DNA of 64,000 bases from Candidatus Binatus soli (GTDB lineage: Bacteria; Desulfobacterota; Binatia; Binatales; Binataceae), in the NCBI GenBank assembly GCA_002479255.1, contig DLMJ01000046.1, positions 1 to 64,000 on the forward strand, in the 5' to 3' direction. Each line of letters starts with the position of its first letter. Position 1 is the stretch's first letter. Shown here one piece after another: positions 49,811 to 59,347 of this stretch. A program made the position numbers and the translations under genes. Below the pieces are notes generated by a model. The model was not told the origin of the DNA. It worked only from the letters and a program-made list of their open reading frames with translations, and made no database searches.

Positions 49811-51050
49811 ATTTATGGCGAAAACTTCGAAGAATATCCTCGACGAAGCACGCTCGACAATTAAGCAGATCGATATCGACGAAGCGCGCCGGATGATCGA
49901 AAAGCCCGGCACCGTGCTGGTTGACGTACGCGAGAGCGACGAGTGGCGGCGGGGACACATTGCGCAGGCGGTCTCGATTCCCCGCAGTTTCCTGGAACTC
50001 AGAATCGAGGAGAAAGTCCCCGATCGCAAGACCCCGATCATTGTGCAGTGTGAGTCGGGCACACGCTCGCTGCTGGCGGCGCGAACGATCCGCGAACTCG
50101 GTTACGAAAACGTGTACAACATGACGGGCGGCTTCGGCGCGTGGAAGGATCGCGGCTTGCCGTGGGTGGCGGATCGCGCGTTTACAGCCGGGGAGTTGAC
50201 CCGCTATTCGCGCCACTTCGTAATTCCCGAGGTCGGTGAGAAGGGACAGGCAAAACTGCTCGACGCCAAAGTGCTGCTGCTTGGCGCGGGCGCGCTCGGC
50301 TCGCCGTCGGCGCTGTACCTCGCGGCGGCGGGAGTCGGCACGATAGGCCTGGTGGATTTCGACGTGGTCGATCTGTCCAATCTTCAGCGGCAGATCATCC
50401 ACACGACCGATCGCGTCGGGATGCCAAAGACCGAATCGGCGCAAAAGGCAATCAACGCGCTGAATCCGGGCGTCAAGGTGATTCGTCACGACGTGCGGCT
50501 TACGTCCGACAACGCGATGGACATCATCAAGGATTACGACGTGGTCGTGAACTGCGGCGACAATTTCCCGACTCGATATTTGATCAACGACGCGTGCGTA
50601 TTCTCAAAGAAGCCGCTGGTGGACGGCGCGATTTTCCGCTTCGAAGGCAACACGACGGTTTTCTACCCGGCCAAAGGCGGACCGTGCTACCGATGCCTGT
50701 ATCCCCAGCCGGCGCCGCCGGACATGGCGCCGTCGTGCGCGGAAGCCGGCGTGCTCGGCGCGCTTCCGGGATTGATCGGATCGATCGAAGCGCTCGAGGC
50801 CATCAAGTTGATAATTGGCGCGGGGTCTCCGCTCATCGGCAGGATGGTTTACTTCGACACGCTGTCGGACAAGGACTACGTGCGAATTCTGAAGATCCGC
50901 AAAGATCCGAAGTGCCCCGTCTGCAGCGAGCATCCCAGCCAAACCACGCTTATCGATTACGAAGCGTTCTGCGGTCTGGGTGCGACTGCCAACGGAGCCG
51001 CGCATGCGGAACAAACAGCGCATACGAGCGCGGCAGCGTCGGCGCGATAA
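49797..51050 (+). CDS. moeB: Rhodanese-MoeB/ThiF fusion (sulfur-carrier adenylyltransferase)
   Basis: About 417 residues. Residues 20-125 form a rhodanese domain with the persulfide cysteine in VQCESGTRSLL. From about 135 an E1-like adenylyltransferase follows: LLGAGALGSPSALYLAAAGV (ATP motif), DFDVVDLSNLQRQI, and zinc cysteines in CYRC and CPVC. The order rhodanese then MoeB is the reverse of eukaryotic MOCS3. It would activate and sulfurate ThiS/MoaD-like carriers, a job fitting its overlap with thiC. ATG at 49797 (GAGG upstream) or 49815. Confidence 0.88.
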   Translation: MPPAEFMAKTSKNILDEARSTIKQIDIDEARRMIEKPGTVLVDVRESDEWRRGHIAQAVSIPRSFLELRIEEKVPDRKTPIIVQCESGTRSLLAARTIRELGYENVYNMTGGFGAWKDRGLPWVADRAFTAGELTRYSRHFVIPEVGEKGQAKLLDAKVLLLGAGALGSPSALYLAAAGVGTIGLVDFDVVDLSNLQRQIIHTTDRVGMPKTESAQKAINALNPGVKVIRHDVRLTSDNAMDIIKDYDVVVNCGDNFPTRYLINDACVFSKKPLVDGAIFRFEGNTTVFYPAKGGPCYRCLYPQPAPPDMAPSCAEAGVLGALPGLIGSIEALEAIKLIIGAGSPLIGRMVYFDTLSDKDYVRILKIRKDPKCPVCSEHPSQTTLIDYEAFCGLGATANGAAHAEQTAHTSAAASAR

Positions 51051-51092
51051 CACTCACGCGCCGGCAGGCACGGTCGAAAATCCGGTTTGATT

Positions 51093-51132
51093 GCGGCGGG
51101 CGCTCATGGGCGAGGTCCCGCCGCCTTTTTTT
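51093..51132 (+). terminator. Rho-independent terminator after the thiC-moeB operon
   Basis: GCGGCGGG pairs with CCCGCCGC across a 16-base loop, followed by seven T residues (51126-51132). Strong stem and U-tract, 43 bases after the moeB stop. Confidence 0.8.
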
Positions 51133-51214
51133 GGGGCTGAATTTCATCACCGAGGCAATTTGGATGGCGCTGGGACCGTTTTACGTCGCGGATAAACTGA
51201 AGGGTGCAACCGGG

Positions 51215-51865
51215 ATGAGGGGAATCGCGCTTTTGATGCGCCATGGCGAGACCGCATGGAACCGCGAAGGCCGCGTGATGGGCCGAAATCCAATCGAACT
51301 CGATAAGCACGGACGCGCGCAGGTGCAAGCTGCGATTCCCTTCGCTCGCCTGATAAAGCCCGAGTTGATCGTCACGAGTCCGCTGGCGCGTGCGCGGCAG
51401 TCGGCGGAGATAATCGCTGCCGGCGTCGGCGACATCCCGGTTACCGAGGACCCACAACTGTCCGAAGTCCTGTACGGGCGATGGGAAGGGATGGTGTACG
51501 ACGATTTGGTCGAGGATGCCGATTACCTGAACTATCGCGATCATCCGCTGGACGCGCCGACTCCCGGCGGCGAGACGATCGGGCAGGTGCAATCGCGAGG
51601 CGTCGAGGCAGTGCGCCGTGCGGTCGGAGCGAATAGCGGCCGGCGGATTCTGTTCGTCTCGCACGGCGACATCATCCGCGCCGTTTTGTGCCATTTCATG
51701 CGGCTCGAACTCGCGCACTTCCGGCGGATCCGCGTGGACAACGCGGCCTTCTCGGGTTTCCAGCTCATCGGCGATTTCGCCGAAGTGAAATTCCTGAACC
51801 TGCTGCCGGATCCGAATCGCGCATTTGTCGCGCCATTTGTATCGAATAAGCGCGAGCCGCCCTGA
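51215..51865 (+). CDS. Histidine phosphatase family protein
   Basis: A 216-residue phosphoglycerate-mutase-fold phosphatase: phosphohistidine motif LLMRHGETAWN near residue 8, second RxR in TSPLARARQSAEII, acid region LYGRWEGM and the second catalytic histidine in FVSHGDIIRAVL. Relatives dephosphorylate sugars or alpha-ribazole phosphate; substrate not readable. ATG 51215 chosen because it begins at the family N-terminus; an in-frame ATG at 51164 is possible. Confidence 0.88.
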   Translation: MRGIALLMRHGETAWNREGRVMGRNPIELDKHGRAQVQAAIPFARLIKPELIVTSPLARARQSAEIIAAGVGDIPVTEDPQLSEVLYGRWEGMVYDDLVEDADYLNYRDHPLDAPTPGGETIGQVQSRGVEAVRRAVGANSGRRILFVSHGDIIRAVLCHFMRLELAHFRRIRVDNAAFSGFQLIGDFAEVKFLNLLPDPNRAFVAPFVSNKREPP

Positions 51866-51882
51866 GCGGCGACCTGGATGGA

Positions 51883-53073
51883 TCAGGGTCCGCCGGCGAC
51901 CGACGGATCGAGGTCGGTCGGCGCCGAGCGCCCGCCGACTTCGATTCCCTTGCGGACGCGAACGTCCGCTCCTGATTTGCCGGGAACGTCCACTCTCAGG
52001 CTGCGGTATCCGCCCGCAGTGGGATCGGGCGCGAGAAATCCTATTGTGTATTGCTCACGCAACTCGAGACTGATGTTCTCGCACGCGCGACGCAGAGCCT
52101 CTCCGTCCCCGGCCTGGCGGATGATGTAGGTCCTGGCGCCGGTTTCGGTCGAAAGAGTGTGCAGGGTCTCGGCGTCAACGTGTTCGCTATCGTCGCCGCC
52201 GAACACGAATGGTCCGATCGAGACGGCAGGCCCGGAACCGGACCCGTTGGGATCGCCGATTCCGATCGAGTACACGAGCACGCCCATTCGCCGCGCCTGG
52301 GCGACGACGTCATTCACCGTCGAGGCGCTGGTGTTGTCCATTCCGTCGGTGACGACGAGCAGCGCTTTTTTGTCGTAGCGGCCTCGTTGCACCATCTGCA
52401 GTCCCTGCATGATCACGTCGAACAAAGCGGTCTGTCCGTAGGCGTGCAGCAATGCGAGCCGGCGCATCACGAGATCGTGATTGATCGTGAACGGCTGGAG
52501 CAGGAACGGATGGCTGGAAAACGCAAACAGAAACACGTCGTCCTTGTCATTCAGATCGCGCAGGAACTGTGCGATCGCGGCCCGCGCCTGCGGAATTTTG
52601 GGCGTCATGCTGCCCGAAGTGTCCACCAGGATGCCGACCGAGACGGGAGTGTTCAGGTCCTGGCGAAAGAATTGTATCGGGCGCTGCTGCCCGTCCATGT
52701 AGAGTTTGAAATCTTCCTTTTGCAGCCCGGTGACGTAGGTGCCGCTCGGTTCGGTCACTGTCACCGTGACCTGCTCGTAACCCGGCTGCTGGCGCAACTC
52801 GCGCATCGGCAGCACCAACTCCTGGCCGGTTTGCGGAACCTGCGGCGGGATGTTGAGCGAGTCACCGCCCTGTTTCGCCGGCATCGACGGCAGCTCGAGC
52901 GTCGAGGTTTCCCTGCCCTGACTGCCGGGTATCACGATCGGCGCAGGAATCGATGAGCCCTGCTGCGCCGCGGCGGGCGCGAATCCGCCAATCACGATCG
53001 CCAATCCAATCACCGCGGCCGTGAGCGCGGAAATCAAGCTGCGTCCTATACCCGGAATTGTTGTCGTTGTCAT
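51883..53073 (-). CDS. Exported VWFA-domain protein (acidobacterial type)
   Basis: A 396-residue exported protein (signal 1-37). After a Pro/Gln-rich linker and a small beta domain (VTVTEPSGTYVTGLQKEDFK), a von Willebrand A domain has the complete metal site DTSGSMTPK with later T and D residues (LLVVTDGMDNTS). This is the VWFA-related architecture abundant in Acidobacteria and relatives. Likely role is protein-protein interaction in the envelope. ATG at 53073; a longer frame upstream lacks a signal. Confidence 0.85.
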   Translation of the reverse strand: MTTTTIPGIGRSLISALTAAVIGLAIVIGGFAPAAAQQGSSIPAPIVIPGSQGRETSTLELPSMPAKQGGDSLNIPPQVPQTGQELVLPMRELRQQPGYEQVTVTVTEPSGTYVTGLQKEDFKLYMDGQQRPIQFFRQDLNTPVSVGILVDTSGSMTPKIPQARAAIAQFLRDLNDKDDVFLFAFSSHPFLLQPFTINHDLVMRRLALLHAYGQTALFDVIMQGLQMVQRGRYDKKALLVVTDGMDNTSASTVNDVVAQARRMGVLVYSIGIGDPNGSGSGPAVSIGPFVFGGDDSEHVDAETLHTLSTETGARTYIIRQAGDGEALRRACENISLELREQYTIGFLAPDPTAGGYRSLRVDVPGKSGADVRVRKGIEVGGRSAPTDLDPSVAGGP

Positions 53074-53312
53074 CGCGATGCAAGCGCTCCACCGAAGCGG
53101 CACGCGTTCGTATGTAATGATCCTATTTGATCCTGCGTTGGGCAAGCCGGTCTGTTTTCCCCAGGCTCTTGATTCCCCGATGCTCTCACATCTTGGACGA
53201 ATTCGCGCAGGCAAAGTTTCAGGGCGGCGCAGGGCGTACGGCGGCGAAGTTTGGATAATTTGCGCGCTCGGTGCTATTCACAATGCTGCTCAGCATCGAG
53301 AGGAACACACCG

Positions 53313-54479
53313 ATGGACGCTCACGCCGAAATCTGTCGCACAATCGATAACTACCGCGACCAAGCGGTCGCGCTCAGCCACGAAATCCATGAGCATCCCG
53401 AGCTCAAGTTCCAGGAGCATTTCGCCGCCGGCCTGCTGACCAAAGCCGCCACCGAATTGGGGCTCGAGGTCGAGCGCGAAGTCGGTGGACTCAAGACCGC
53501 GTTTCGCGCCGAGTTCGGCGCCAGCGGTCCCGCGGTCGCAATCCTCGCCGAATACGACGCCTTGCCCAATGGTCATTCATGCGGCCACAACCTGATCGCC
53601 GGCGCCGCGCTCAGCGCCATCGCCGGTTTGAAGAGCATCGCGAGCCAACTACCGGGGCGAGTCGTTTTTCTCGGCACGCCGGCCGAGGAAGGCGGCGGCG
53701 GAAAGATAATCCTGATCGACAAGGGCGCGTTGCGCGGCGTCGATGCGGCCATGATGGCGCATCCAACCGACACGGAATCGTGCACGATGCCGGCGCTCGC
53801 CACGCAGCATCTCAAGCTGACCTTTCATGGTCACGGCGCGCACGCGGCGCTGGCGCCATGGGACGGCTCGAGCGCATTGGCCGCCGTGATCCAGACCTTC
53901 CAGAGCGTCGATGCGATGCGGCTGCACCTGCGCGACGGCTCGCGCATCCACGGCATCATTACCGACGGCGGCCAGGCGGTTAATATCATCCCGGAGCGCA
54001 CCGAGTGCCTGTTTTTAGCGCGCGCCAGGACCAGCCGCTACGCGAATGAAATCGGCGCGCGGGTGATCAGATGCGCCGAGGGCGCCGCGATGGCGACGGG
54101 AACGCGCGTCGAACACGTTGTCGAAGGCGGTTACAAGAATCTGATCAACAATCTCAGCATGGCGCATCGTTACGCCGCGCATAGCGAGGCGCTCGGCGCA
54201 AAATCTGTCGAAGCCCCGGCAGACACGCCCACCGGCAGCACCGACATGGGCGACGTCAGTCACGTGATGCCGGCGATTCATCCGTCGTTCGCGATCTCGC
54301 GCCACGGCGAGGGCAATTGCCACGAAGACGCGTTCGTCGCGCACGCCGACTCAAAGCGCGGCTATGATGCGATGATTCGGGTGGCGAAGGCGATGGCGAT
54401 GACCGCGTACGATTTGCTCGCACAGCCTGAATTTCTGGCGTCGGCAAAAAAAGAATTCGAAGCGCGCAAGGAGAGCTGA
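53313..54479 (+). CDS. M20-family amidohydrolase / peptidase
   Basis: A 388-residue metallohydrolase: EIHEHPELKFQEHFAAG near the start, the metal-binding NGHSCGHNLIAGA and TPAEEGGGGKI, and the dimerisation-domain HGHGAHAALAPWDG. C-terminal STDMGDVSHVMPAIHPSF completes the M20 (AbgB/PM20D2-like) pattern. It would hydrolyse an N-acyl or dipeptide amide bond. GAGAGGAA lies upstream of ATG 53313. Divergent from the VWFA gene. Confidence 0.9.
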   Translation: MDAHAEICRTIDNYRDQAVALSHEIHEHPELKFQEHFAAGLLTKAATELGLEVEREVGGLKTAFRAEFGASGPAVAILAEYDALPNGHSCGHNLIAGAALSAIAGLKSIASQLPGRVVFLGTPAEEGGGGKIILIDKGALRGVDAAMMAHPTDTESCTMPALATQHLKLTFHGHGAHAALAPWDGSSALAAVIQTFQSVDAMRLHLRDGSRIHGIITDGGQAVNIIPERTECLFLARARTSRYANEIGARVIRCAEGAAMATGTRVEHVVEGGYKNLINNLSMAHRYAAHSEALGAKSVEAPADTPTGSTDMGDVSHVMPAIHPSFAISRHGEGNCHEDAFVAHADSKRGYDAMIRVAKAMAMTAYDLLAQPEFLASAKKEFEARKES

Positions 54480-54503
54480 ACCGGGCGAACAACGAACACG
54501 GCG

Positions 54504-54758
54504 CTAGTGGCAGCCGCATCCACCCCCGCCGCAACCACCCCCGCCGCATCCGCCGCCGTTCGCCGCGCCGGAATTGGCCATCGCATCCGCGGCCGCGGCA
54601 GCGCCGTCGCCATTACTGCCGCGCGCCGCGAACGTGGACAGCTCGCGCTTCAGCTTCGAGCCGTGACAGAGCGGGCACTGCGCGCCGCCGTCGCCGGGGC
54701 GCACGAACGCCTCGAACGAGCGGTCGCACTTCGTGCATCGGTATTCGTAGATCGGCAT
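54504..54758 (-). CDS. FmdB-type zinc ribbon protein with Gly-Cys tail
   Basis: An 84-residue protein: the FmdB regulatory zinc ribbon (MPIYEYRCTKCDRSFE and AQCPLCHGS) is followed by an Ala/Asn linker and a tail of repeated CGGGG units ending CGCH. Four ribbon cysteines bind zinc; the tail could bind another metal. Stop and start spacing (eight bases) puts it behind the epimerase gene in one operon. Confidence 0.85.
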   Translation of the reverse strand: MPIYEYRCTKCDRSFEAFVRPGDGGAQCPLCHGSKLKRELSTFAARGSNGDGAAAAADAMANSGAANGGGCGGGGCGGGGCGCH

Positions 54759-54766
54759 GTCTTTCT

Positions 54767-55171
54767 CTACTCGCCGGGTGGCTGGGCGTATTCAACCAGC
54801 ACGCCGCGGGTGGCCTTGGGATGCAGGAAGCAGATCATGCCCGCCAGGCCGCGGCGCGGCTTCTGATCGATTAGCTGGATTCCTTTGCCGCGCGCCGCTT
54901 CGAGCTCACGTGCGACGTCGTCGGTCTCGAAGCATACGTGATGCAAGCCGCCGCCGCACCGCGCGAGGAATTTGCCCACGGCATTGTCGGGATCGAGCGG
55001 CTCGAGCAGTTCAATCTCGCTCTCGCCGGCTTTGAGCAACGCGGCTTTTACGCCCTGCTCTTCAATCGTGGCGCTCTTGGTGAAATGCAGGCCGAGCGTG
55101 TCGCGCCAGAAGCTCAAGCCCGCGTCGAGACTCGGCACGACAACGCCGACGTGATGAATCTTCTTGAGCAT
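54767..55171 (-). CDS. mce: Methylmalonyl-CoA epimerase
   Basis: A 134-residue VOC-fold enzyme: KIHHVGVVVPSLDAGLSFW with the first metal His, ESEIELLEPLDPDNAVGKFL, GLHHVCFETDDV and the C-terminal HPKATRGVLVEYAQ with the last ligand Glu. It interconverts (2R)- and (2S)-methylmalonyl-CoA in propionyl-CoA/succinate metabolism. The mutase is not in this window. ATG at 55171. Confidence 0.88.
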   Translation of the reverse strand: MLKKIHHVGVVVPSLDAGLSFWRDTLGLHFTKSATIEEQGVKAALLKAGESEIELLEPLDPDNAVGKFLARCGGGLHHVCFETDDVARELEAARGKGIQLIDQKPRRGLAGMICFLHPKATRGVLVEYAQPPGE

Positions 55172-55179
55172 CTGAGCTG

Positions 55180-57576
55180 CTAGCTGCCCTTGCGATCGAG
55201 GCACAGCTTGCGCTGCAGCGCGTCCCACTGTGTCTTCATCACAGGCGAGCCCAGCGTGGGATGTTCGGCGCGCGTCTGCGCCAGCTTGCTGCATGCGCCC
55301 TGGGTGTTGCCTTGCTCGTTGTAGATCACCGCGATGTTGTACTTCGCCTCATACCACAGGGGGTCGGACTCGGCCGCAGTGTTCTCGACGGTGGTCCACA
55401 GCGTCACCGCGTTCTTCCAGTCCTTCTTGGCTTGCGCGATACGGGCAAGTCCGGCGTTCGCGTCGGGCGATGCCGGGTCGGCCTTCACGACCTCCTTGTA
55501 GATGGTCTCAGCTTTCTCTTCCTGGCCCATGGCCTGCAGAGCCTGCCCCAGGATTGACAGCGTGCCGGTCAGATTCTTAACCGGGATTTTGCCCGACGAC
55601 ACCATGTCGGCAAAGAAGTTGTATGCGGTCGCGGTCAACTTTGCGTTGGCCAGATATGCCTTCTGATCGCCCTTGGCCTTGGCTTCCAGCGCGGCCTTCC
55701 AAAAATCGATTCCAAGTCCCTTGATGAAATCGCCCTTGGCGGTATTGCCCTTGTTGCGTTCGACGATTCCGGCGACATCGGTGTTAACCTCGTCGTACTT
55801 GCCGAGATGATCGAGCGCCGTGATGCGCCATTCGGCCACATCCTGGAACTTCGCGCTCAGGCTCGGGTATTCAGATTCGTAGCCGCCAAGGAGCGTCGCG
55901 ACCTGCGCGTAATCGACCTTTTCCGGGTCTTCTTCCAGGATTGAAGCAAGCATGTAGGCCGCTTCACCGCGAATATCATGAACTGCTTTCTTGCCAGGTC
56001 CGGAGGCGGTGTGCTCCGCTTCGGGGCCCATCTTGATTGCCTCGCTCACGTTTTCGAGCGTCAGCTTTCTGAGCGACTCGGTATCGATCTTGGGCCCCTT
56101 GTTATCCTTGGCGTTGGCGCCCTGCAGCTCCGCGTAGTAGCACTCCGCGGCCTTGAACTTGGCGGTGAACGTGAATTCGGGGTCGCCCTTGACCTGGGAA
56201 TACAACTGGGCGGCCTCGACGTATTTATTCTGTCGCTGCAGGCGATCGGCGAGCGCCACGCGCATCTCGGCGGCGTGCTCACCATCGGGATATTTCTGCA
56301 GGTAGTCCTGCCCGTCCTTCACCCACTGATCTTCCAGCGCAGTATCCTTCGAACCGCCCTGCTCCCATCGGTGATGCGCGAGGCTGTATCTCACGTACGC
56401 AGCCCATTGCGCGTCGCCGCCGCCACCGGATGCGATCTTGCTCAGCATCGCCTCGACCTGGTCGTAGCGTTTCTCCCGCAGATAGATGTCGATGGCAAAC
56501 TTGTAGGCTTTGGGATATTTTCCGCTGGCGCCCGCCTCGGCATAGTACTTGGCCGCGTTGGGCTCATCCTTGCGCGAGAGCAGGACGGCGGCGAGCAACC
56601 ATTTCTCGAACGGATCGCTCGAGTTGCCGAATTCCTCGACCACGTTGTTTGGAAACTTCGACGCCGCCGCCACATCGATCGCCCATCCTTCCTTGTCGTT
56701 TTCCTTGGACTTCATCGCGTCGATGATCTGCTTGTGATAAACAGCCTTCTTGGCCGGGTCGCTGGTGGCTCGTTCGGCGCTGAACAGGGTCTGCAACTGA
56801 AGCATGAGCTGGCCGGATCCGCCTTTCCCGCCACCACCAACCGGAAGCATCTCCGCAGCCTTCCCCGCCTCACCCATCTTGGCGTAAGTCGTGGAGAGTC
56901 CCTCGCGCGCCGCGGCATATTGCTGCGTGCCGGTGCCGTCATCCATTATTTTCTTGAAGTCGGCGATCGCGTGGTCGTATTCGGCGTGATCGAACTTGCC
57001 CAACTCGCGTTCGCAGTAGGCGCGGCCGAGCGTATTTTCGCGAATCAGGTTGGGATCGGGCATCGCCAGCGTGCTGGCGGTGAAGCCGTCGATCGCTTCG
57101 TTCAGCAGTTTCTTCGATTGCTCGGCGTTATCGTCGAACAGAGTGGTCGCAGCCGTGAACCGCAGCCATGCAAGCGGATATGCGGCGCGCAATGACAACT
57201 GCTCGGGCTTGTCGTAGTCGCATTGCCCGCCGTTGTCGATCTGCGCGATGCAATCGTCTTTCTTCTTCGCAAAGGCCGTGTCCATCCGATCGAGCATCGA
57301 TTCGAGCTGGCGGTAGAGCGGGATGAGCGCACCCTTGTCCACCTTGCCGCTCGAAGTGAGCTTGGCGAAGGTTCCCTCGGCGTTGTCGAGGCGGCTGATC
57401 ACCTGGTCGGCGGTCGAATCGTTGGACTCGGCGGACGATATTTGGCCGGAGAGGCTCGAAAGCTCGCTCTCCAGCTCTCCGACGCTCTGCGCGGCGGCGA
57501 TGCCGGCGCTGAAGGCGAGCGTGAAAAACGCGGTTATCATCACCATCAGGCGATGCGAAAAAAGCAGACGGTTCAT
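55180..57576 (-). CDS. Large exported TPR-repeat protein
   Basis: A 798-residue protein with a signal peptide (1-24, ending AAAQ) and many helical TPR-like repeats from about residue 130 to 790 (for example YVEAAQLYSQVKGDPEFTF and PASPDANAGLARIAQ). The first 100 residues form a helical bundle. It probably scaffolds an envelope complex. ATG at 57576 has GGGGAT upstream. Its stop lies eight bases before the epimerase start, so it heads the epimerase-FmdB operon. Specific function unknown. Confidence 0.8.
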   Translation of the reverse strand: MNRLLFSHRLMVMITAFFTLAFSAGIAAAQSVGELESELSSLSGQISSAESNDSTADQVISRLDNAEGTFAKLTSSGKVDKGALIPLYRQLESMLDRMDTAFAKKKDDCIAQIDNGGQCDYDKPEQLSLRAAYPLAWLRFTAATTLFDDNAEQSKKLLNEAIDGFTASTLAMPDPNLIRENTLGRAYCERELGKFDHAEYDHAIADFKKIMDDGTGTQQYAAAREGLSTTYAKMGEAGKAAEMLPVGGGGKGGSGQLMLQLQTLFSAERATSDPAKKAVYHKQIIDAMKSKENDKEGWAIDVAAASKFPNNVVEEFGNSSDPFEKWLLAAVLLSRKDEPNAAKYYAEAGASGKYPKAYKFAIDIYLREKRYDQVEAMLSKIASGGGGDAQWAAYVRYSLAHHRWEQGGSKDTALEDQWVKDGQDYLQKYPDGEHAAEMRVALADRLQRQNKYVEAAQLYSQVKGDPEFTFTAKFKAAECYYAELQGANAKDNKGPKIDTESLRKLTLENVSEAIKMGPEAEHTASGPGKKAVHDIRGEAAYMLASILEEDPEKVDYAQVATLLGGYESEYPSLSAKFQDVAEWRITALDHLGKYDEVNTDVAGIVERNKGNTAKGDFIKGLGIDFWKAALEAKAKGDQKAYLANAKLTATAYNFFADMVSSGKIPVKNLTGTLSILGQALQAMGQEEKAETIYKEVVKADPASPDANAGLARIAQAKKDWKNAVTLWTTVENTAAESDPLWYEAKYNIAVIYNEQGNTQGACSKLAQTRAEHPTLGSPVMKTQWDALQRKLCLDRKGS

Positions 57577-57654
57577 TTTGCTAATCCCCAAAATACTATT
57601 CCCCTGAAAATTGTGGCCTTAGATAAGAATAACGGCGCGATAACGTCAAGCGAG

Positions 57655-58371
57655 TCAGAATACTTGCGCAACCTCAGGGACGCTGGCAAGCGAACAAATT
57701 CGGGCGGTGCGGGCCGCGATCGATGGCGCGGCTTGCTTATTACCGCGATCGATCAGGACGGCAGCCATCCCGATGGCCGCCGCCGGCGCGAAATCGAGGT
57801 GCTCCGAGTCGCCGATATGCATCGCGTCATGCGCGCTGACGCCGGCACCCGAGAAAGCGGCCTCGTACACCTCGCGCCGGGGCTTGGCATAGCCGGCTTC
57901 GGAGGAAATCGTGATCGAATCGAAGTAACGGATCAGGTCGAGGCCGTCGAGAATTCGATACAAGCGGTAATCGAAGTTCGAGATCACGCCCAGTTTGAGT
58001 CCATCATTCTTTAGACGTTGCAGCATCGGCGCCGCTTCAAGATCCGCAATCCAATGATCGGGATCGGCGAAGTGGGCAAATAGAGCGTCGAAGTAGGCAT
58101 CGAAGTCGGGGAATGTGCCCATCGGCGCGAACGTTTCGCCCACGCGCCGCCGCCACCATTCCCGCTCCAGACGTCGAAGCTCGTCGGGCCCATGCCCGGG
58201 TCCGAAGGCCAGAGCGGGCGCCGCACCGAAAGCTCGGCGAAAACTGGCCGCGACGGTATCCTCGGGAGCGTCGAGGCCGAATTGCCGCGCGAGGCGGGCG
58301 TAGGTGCGTCCGACGGGCTCGCGCGGCTCGAACAGCGTGCCGGCAGCGTCGAAGAATGCGGCGAGGATCAT
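57655..58371 (-). CDS. HAD-superfamily hydrolase, subfamily IA
   Basis: A 238-residue HAD phosphatase: motif I FFDAAGTLF (D-x-x-G-T), motif II GVISNFDYRL, motif III lysine in AGYAKPRREVY and motif IV HIGDSEHLDFAPA. The first motif is DAAG instead of DxDG, the variant of HDHD3/REG2-like enzymes in which the second aspartate is replaced; phosphatase activity is therefore uncertain. GTG at 58380 is an alternative start. Confidence 0.85.
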   Translation of the reverse strand: MILAAFFDAAGTLFEPREPVGRTYARLARQFGLDAPEDTVAASFRRAFGAAPALAFGPGHGPDELRRLEREWWRRRVGETFAPMGTFPDFDAYFDALFAHFADPDHWIADLEAAPMLQRLKNDGLKLGVISNFDYRLYRILDGLDLIRYFDSITISSEAGYAKPRREVYEAAFSGAGVSAHDAMHIGDSEHLDFAPAAAIGMAAVLIDRGNKQAAPSIAARTARICSLASVPEVAQVF

Positions 58372-58439
58372 ACGATTCACTTAATTGTAGCCTTTTCAGA
58401 ATGCGAAACCCCTTCGGCTGAGGAGAAGAGAAATCCCGC

Positions 58440-58465
58440 ATTGGGTGCAGGGGTCTGCCCCTGCC
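58440..58465 (-). repeat. Palindromic intergenic repeat, copy D
   Basis: Minus strand GGCAGGGGCAGACCCCTGC followed by ACCCAAT. It ends directly at the stop of the tandem VOC gene. Confidence 0.6.
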
Positions 58466-59347
58466 TCACTGAAGGCCTTCCCAGATTTGGATCAGCACGC
58501 CGAAGGCCGACTGCGGCGAGATGAAGTACTGGCGCTCGCCGCGCCAGTTTCGCCTTTCATCCACCACCCGGACGCCGTCGCGTTTGAGCCGCTCGCAGGT
58601 CGCGTCAAAATCCTTGAGGTCGATCGAAATATGATGCATCCCCTCGCCGTAGCGCGCGATGAACTTGCCGACAAAGTCGTTGTCGGTCTTGTGCGCCGGG
58701 CTCTGGATAAATTCGAGCTTGAAGCCGGCGACCTCGAGATGGCCGAGCGCGAAGTTGCCCTGGGAATTGCTCACGTGTGGCTCGTGGGTAACTTTCGTGC
58801 CGGGAAAGTAGCGCGTGAAGAAATTGTAGGCTGCGTTGATATCCTTGACCGCGATCGATACGTGATCGAAGTAGGCCAGGCCGTCGGGCGCCGGCTTGGG
58901 ATGGGCCTGTTCCCAATTCGGGGTGTGCCAGAGCTGGATCAGCGCGCCGAAGGCGGAGCGCGGCGAGATGAACGCGGTCGCGGAGCCTGAATCGTATTTT
59001 TGCTCGTCGACGACCCGCACTCCGCCGGCCTTCAGCCCGGCAACCATCGCGTCCAGATTGTCCGTCTCGATCGACAAGTGATGCATCCCCTCGCCGTGCT
59101 TGTCGATGAACTTCGTGACGAAGCCGGGCTTGCCGGGCGGATCCTCGATAAGCTCGACGACGAATCCGCCGAGGTGGAAATCCTGCCAGTAGAACGATCC
59201 GCTGACCTGCTCGTCCATCGATTTGGCGCTGCGCAACTTGATTGGAAAATATTTCGCGAAGAATTCGTAGGCGCGGTCGATGGACTTCACCGCGATCGAA
59301 ACATGATCAAACCTCATCCGAACATTGTCGGTCGCATCCATGCGCAA
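58466..59347 (-). CDS. Tandem VOC-domain (glyoxalase/dioxygenase-like) protein
   Basis: A 293-residue protein of two homologous VOC modules (about 11-135 and 157-290). Each starts with FDHVSIAVK, has GEGMHH(L/I)SI in the middle and ends with FISP(R/Q)SAFG(A/V)LIQ(L/I)W, keeping the metal histidine of each repeat. This layout resembles 4-hydroxyphenylpyruvate dioxygenase-like or methylmalonyl-CoA epimerase-like pairs. Substrate unknown. TTG at 59347 has GGGAG at the right distance; ATG at 59341 is the alternative. Confidence 0.8.
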   Translation of the reverse strand: MRMDATDNVRMRFDHVSIAVKSIDRAYEFFAKYFPIKLRSAKSMDEQVSGSFYWQDFHLGGFVVELIEDPPGKPGFVTKFIDKHGEGMHHLSIETDNLDAMVAGLKAGGVRVVDEQKYDSGSATAFISPRSAFGALIQLWHTPNWEQAHPKPAPDGLAYFDHVSIAVKDINAAYNFFTRYFPGTKVTHEPHVSNSQGNFALGHLEVAGFKLEFIQSPAHKTDNDFVGKFIARYGEGMHHISIDLKDFDATCERLKRDGVRVVDERRNWRGERQYFISPQSAFGVLIQIWEGLQ

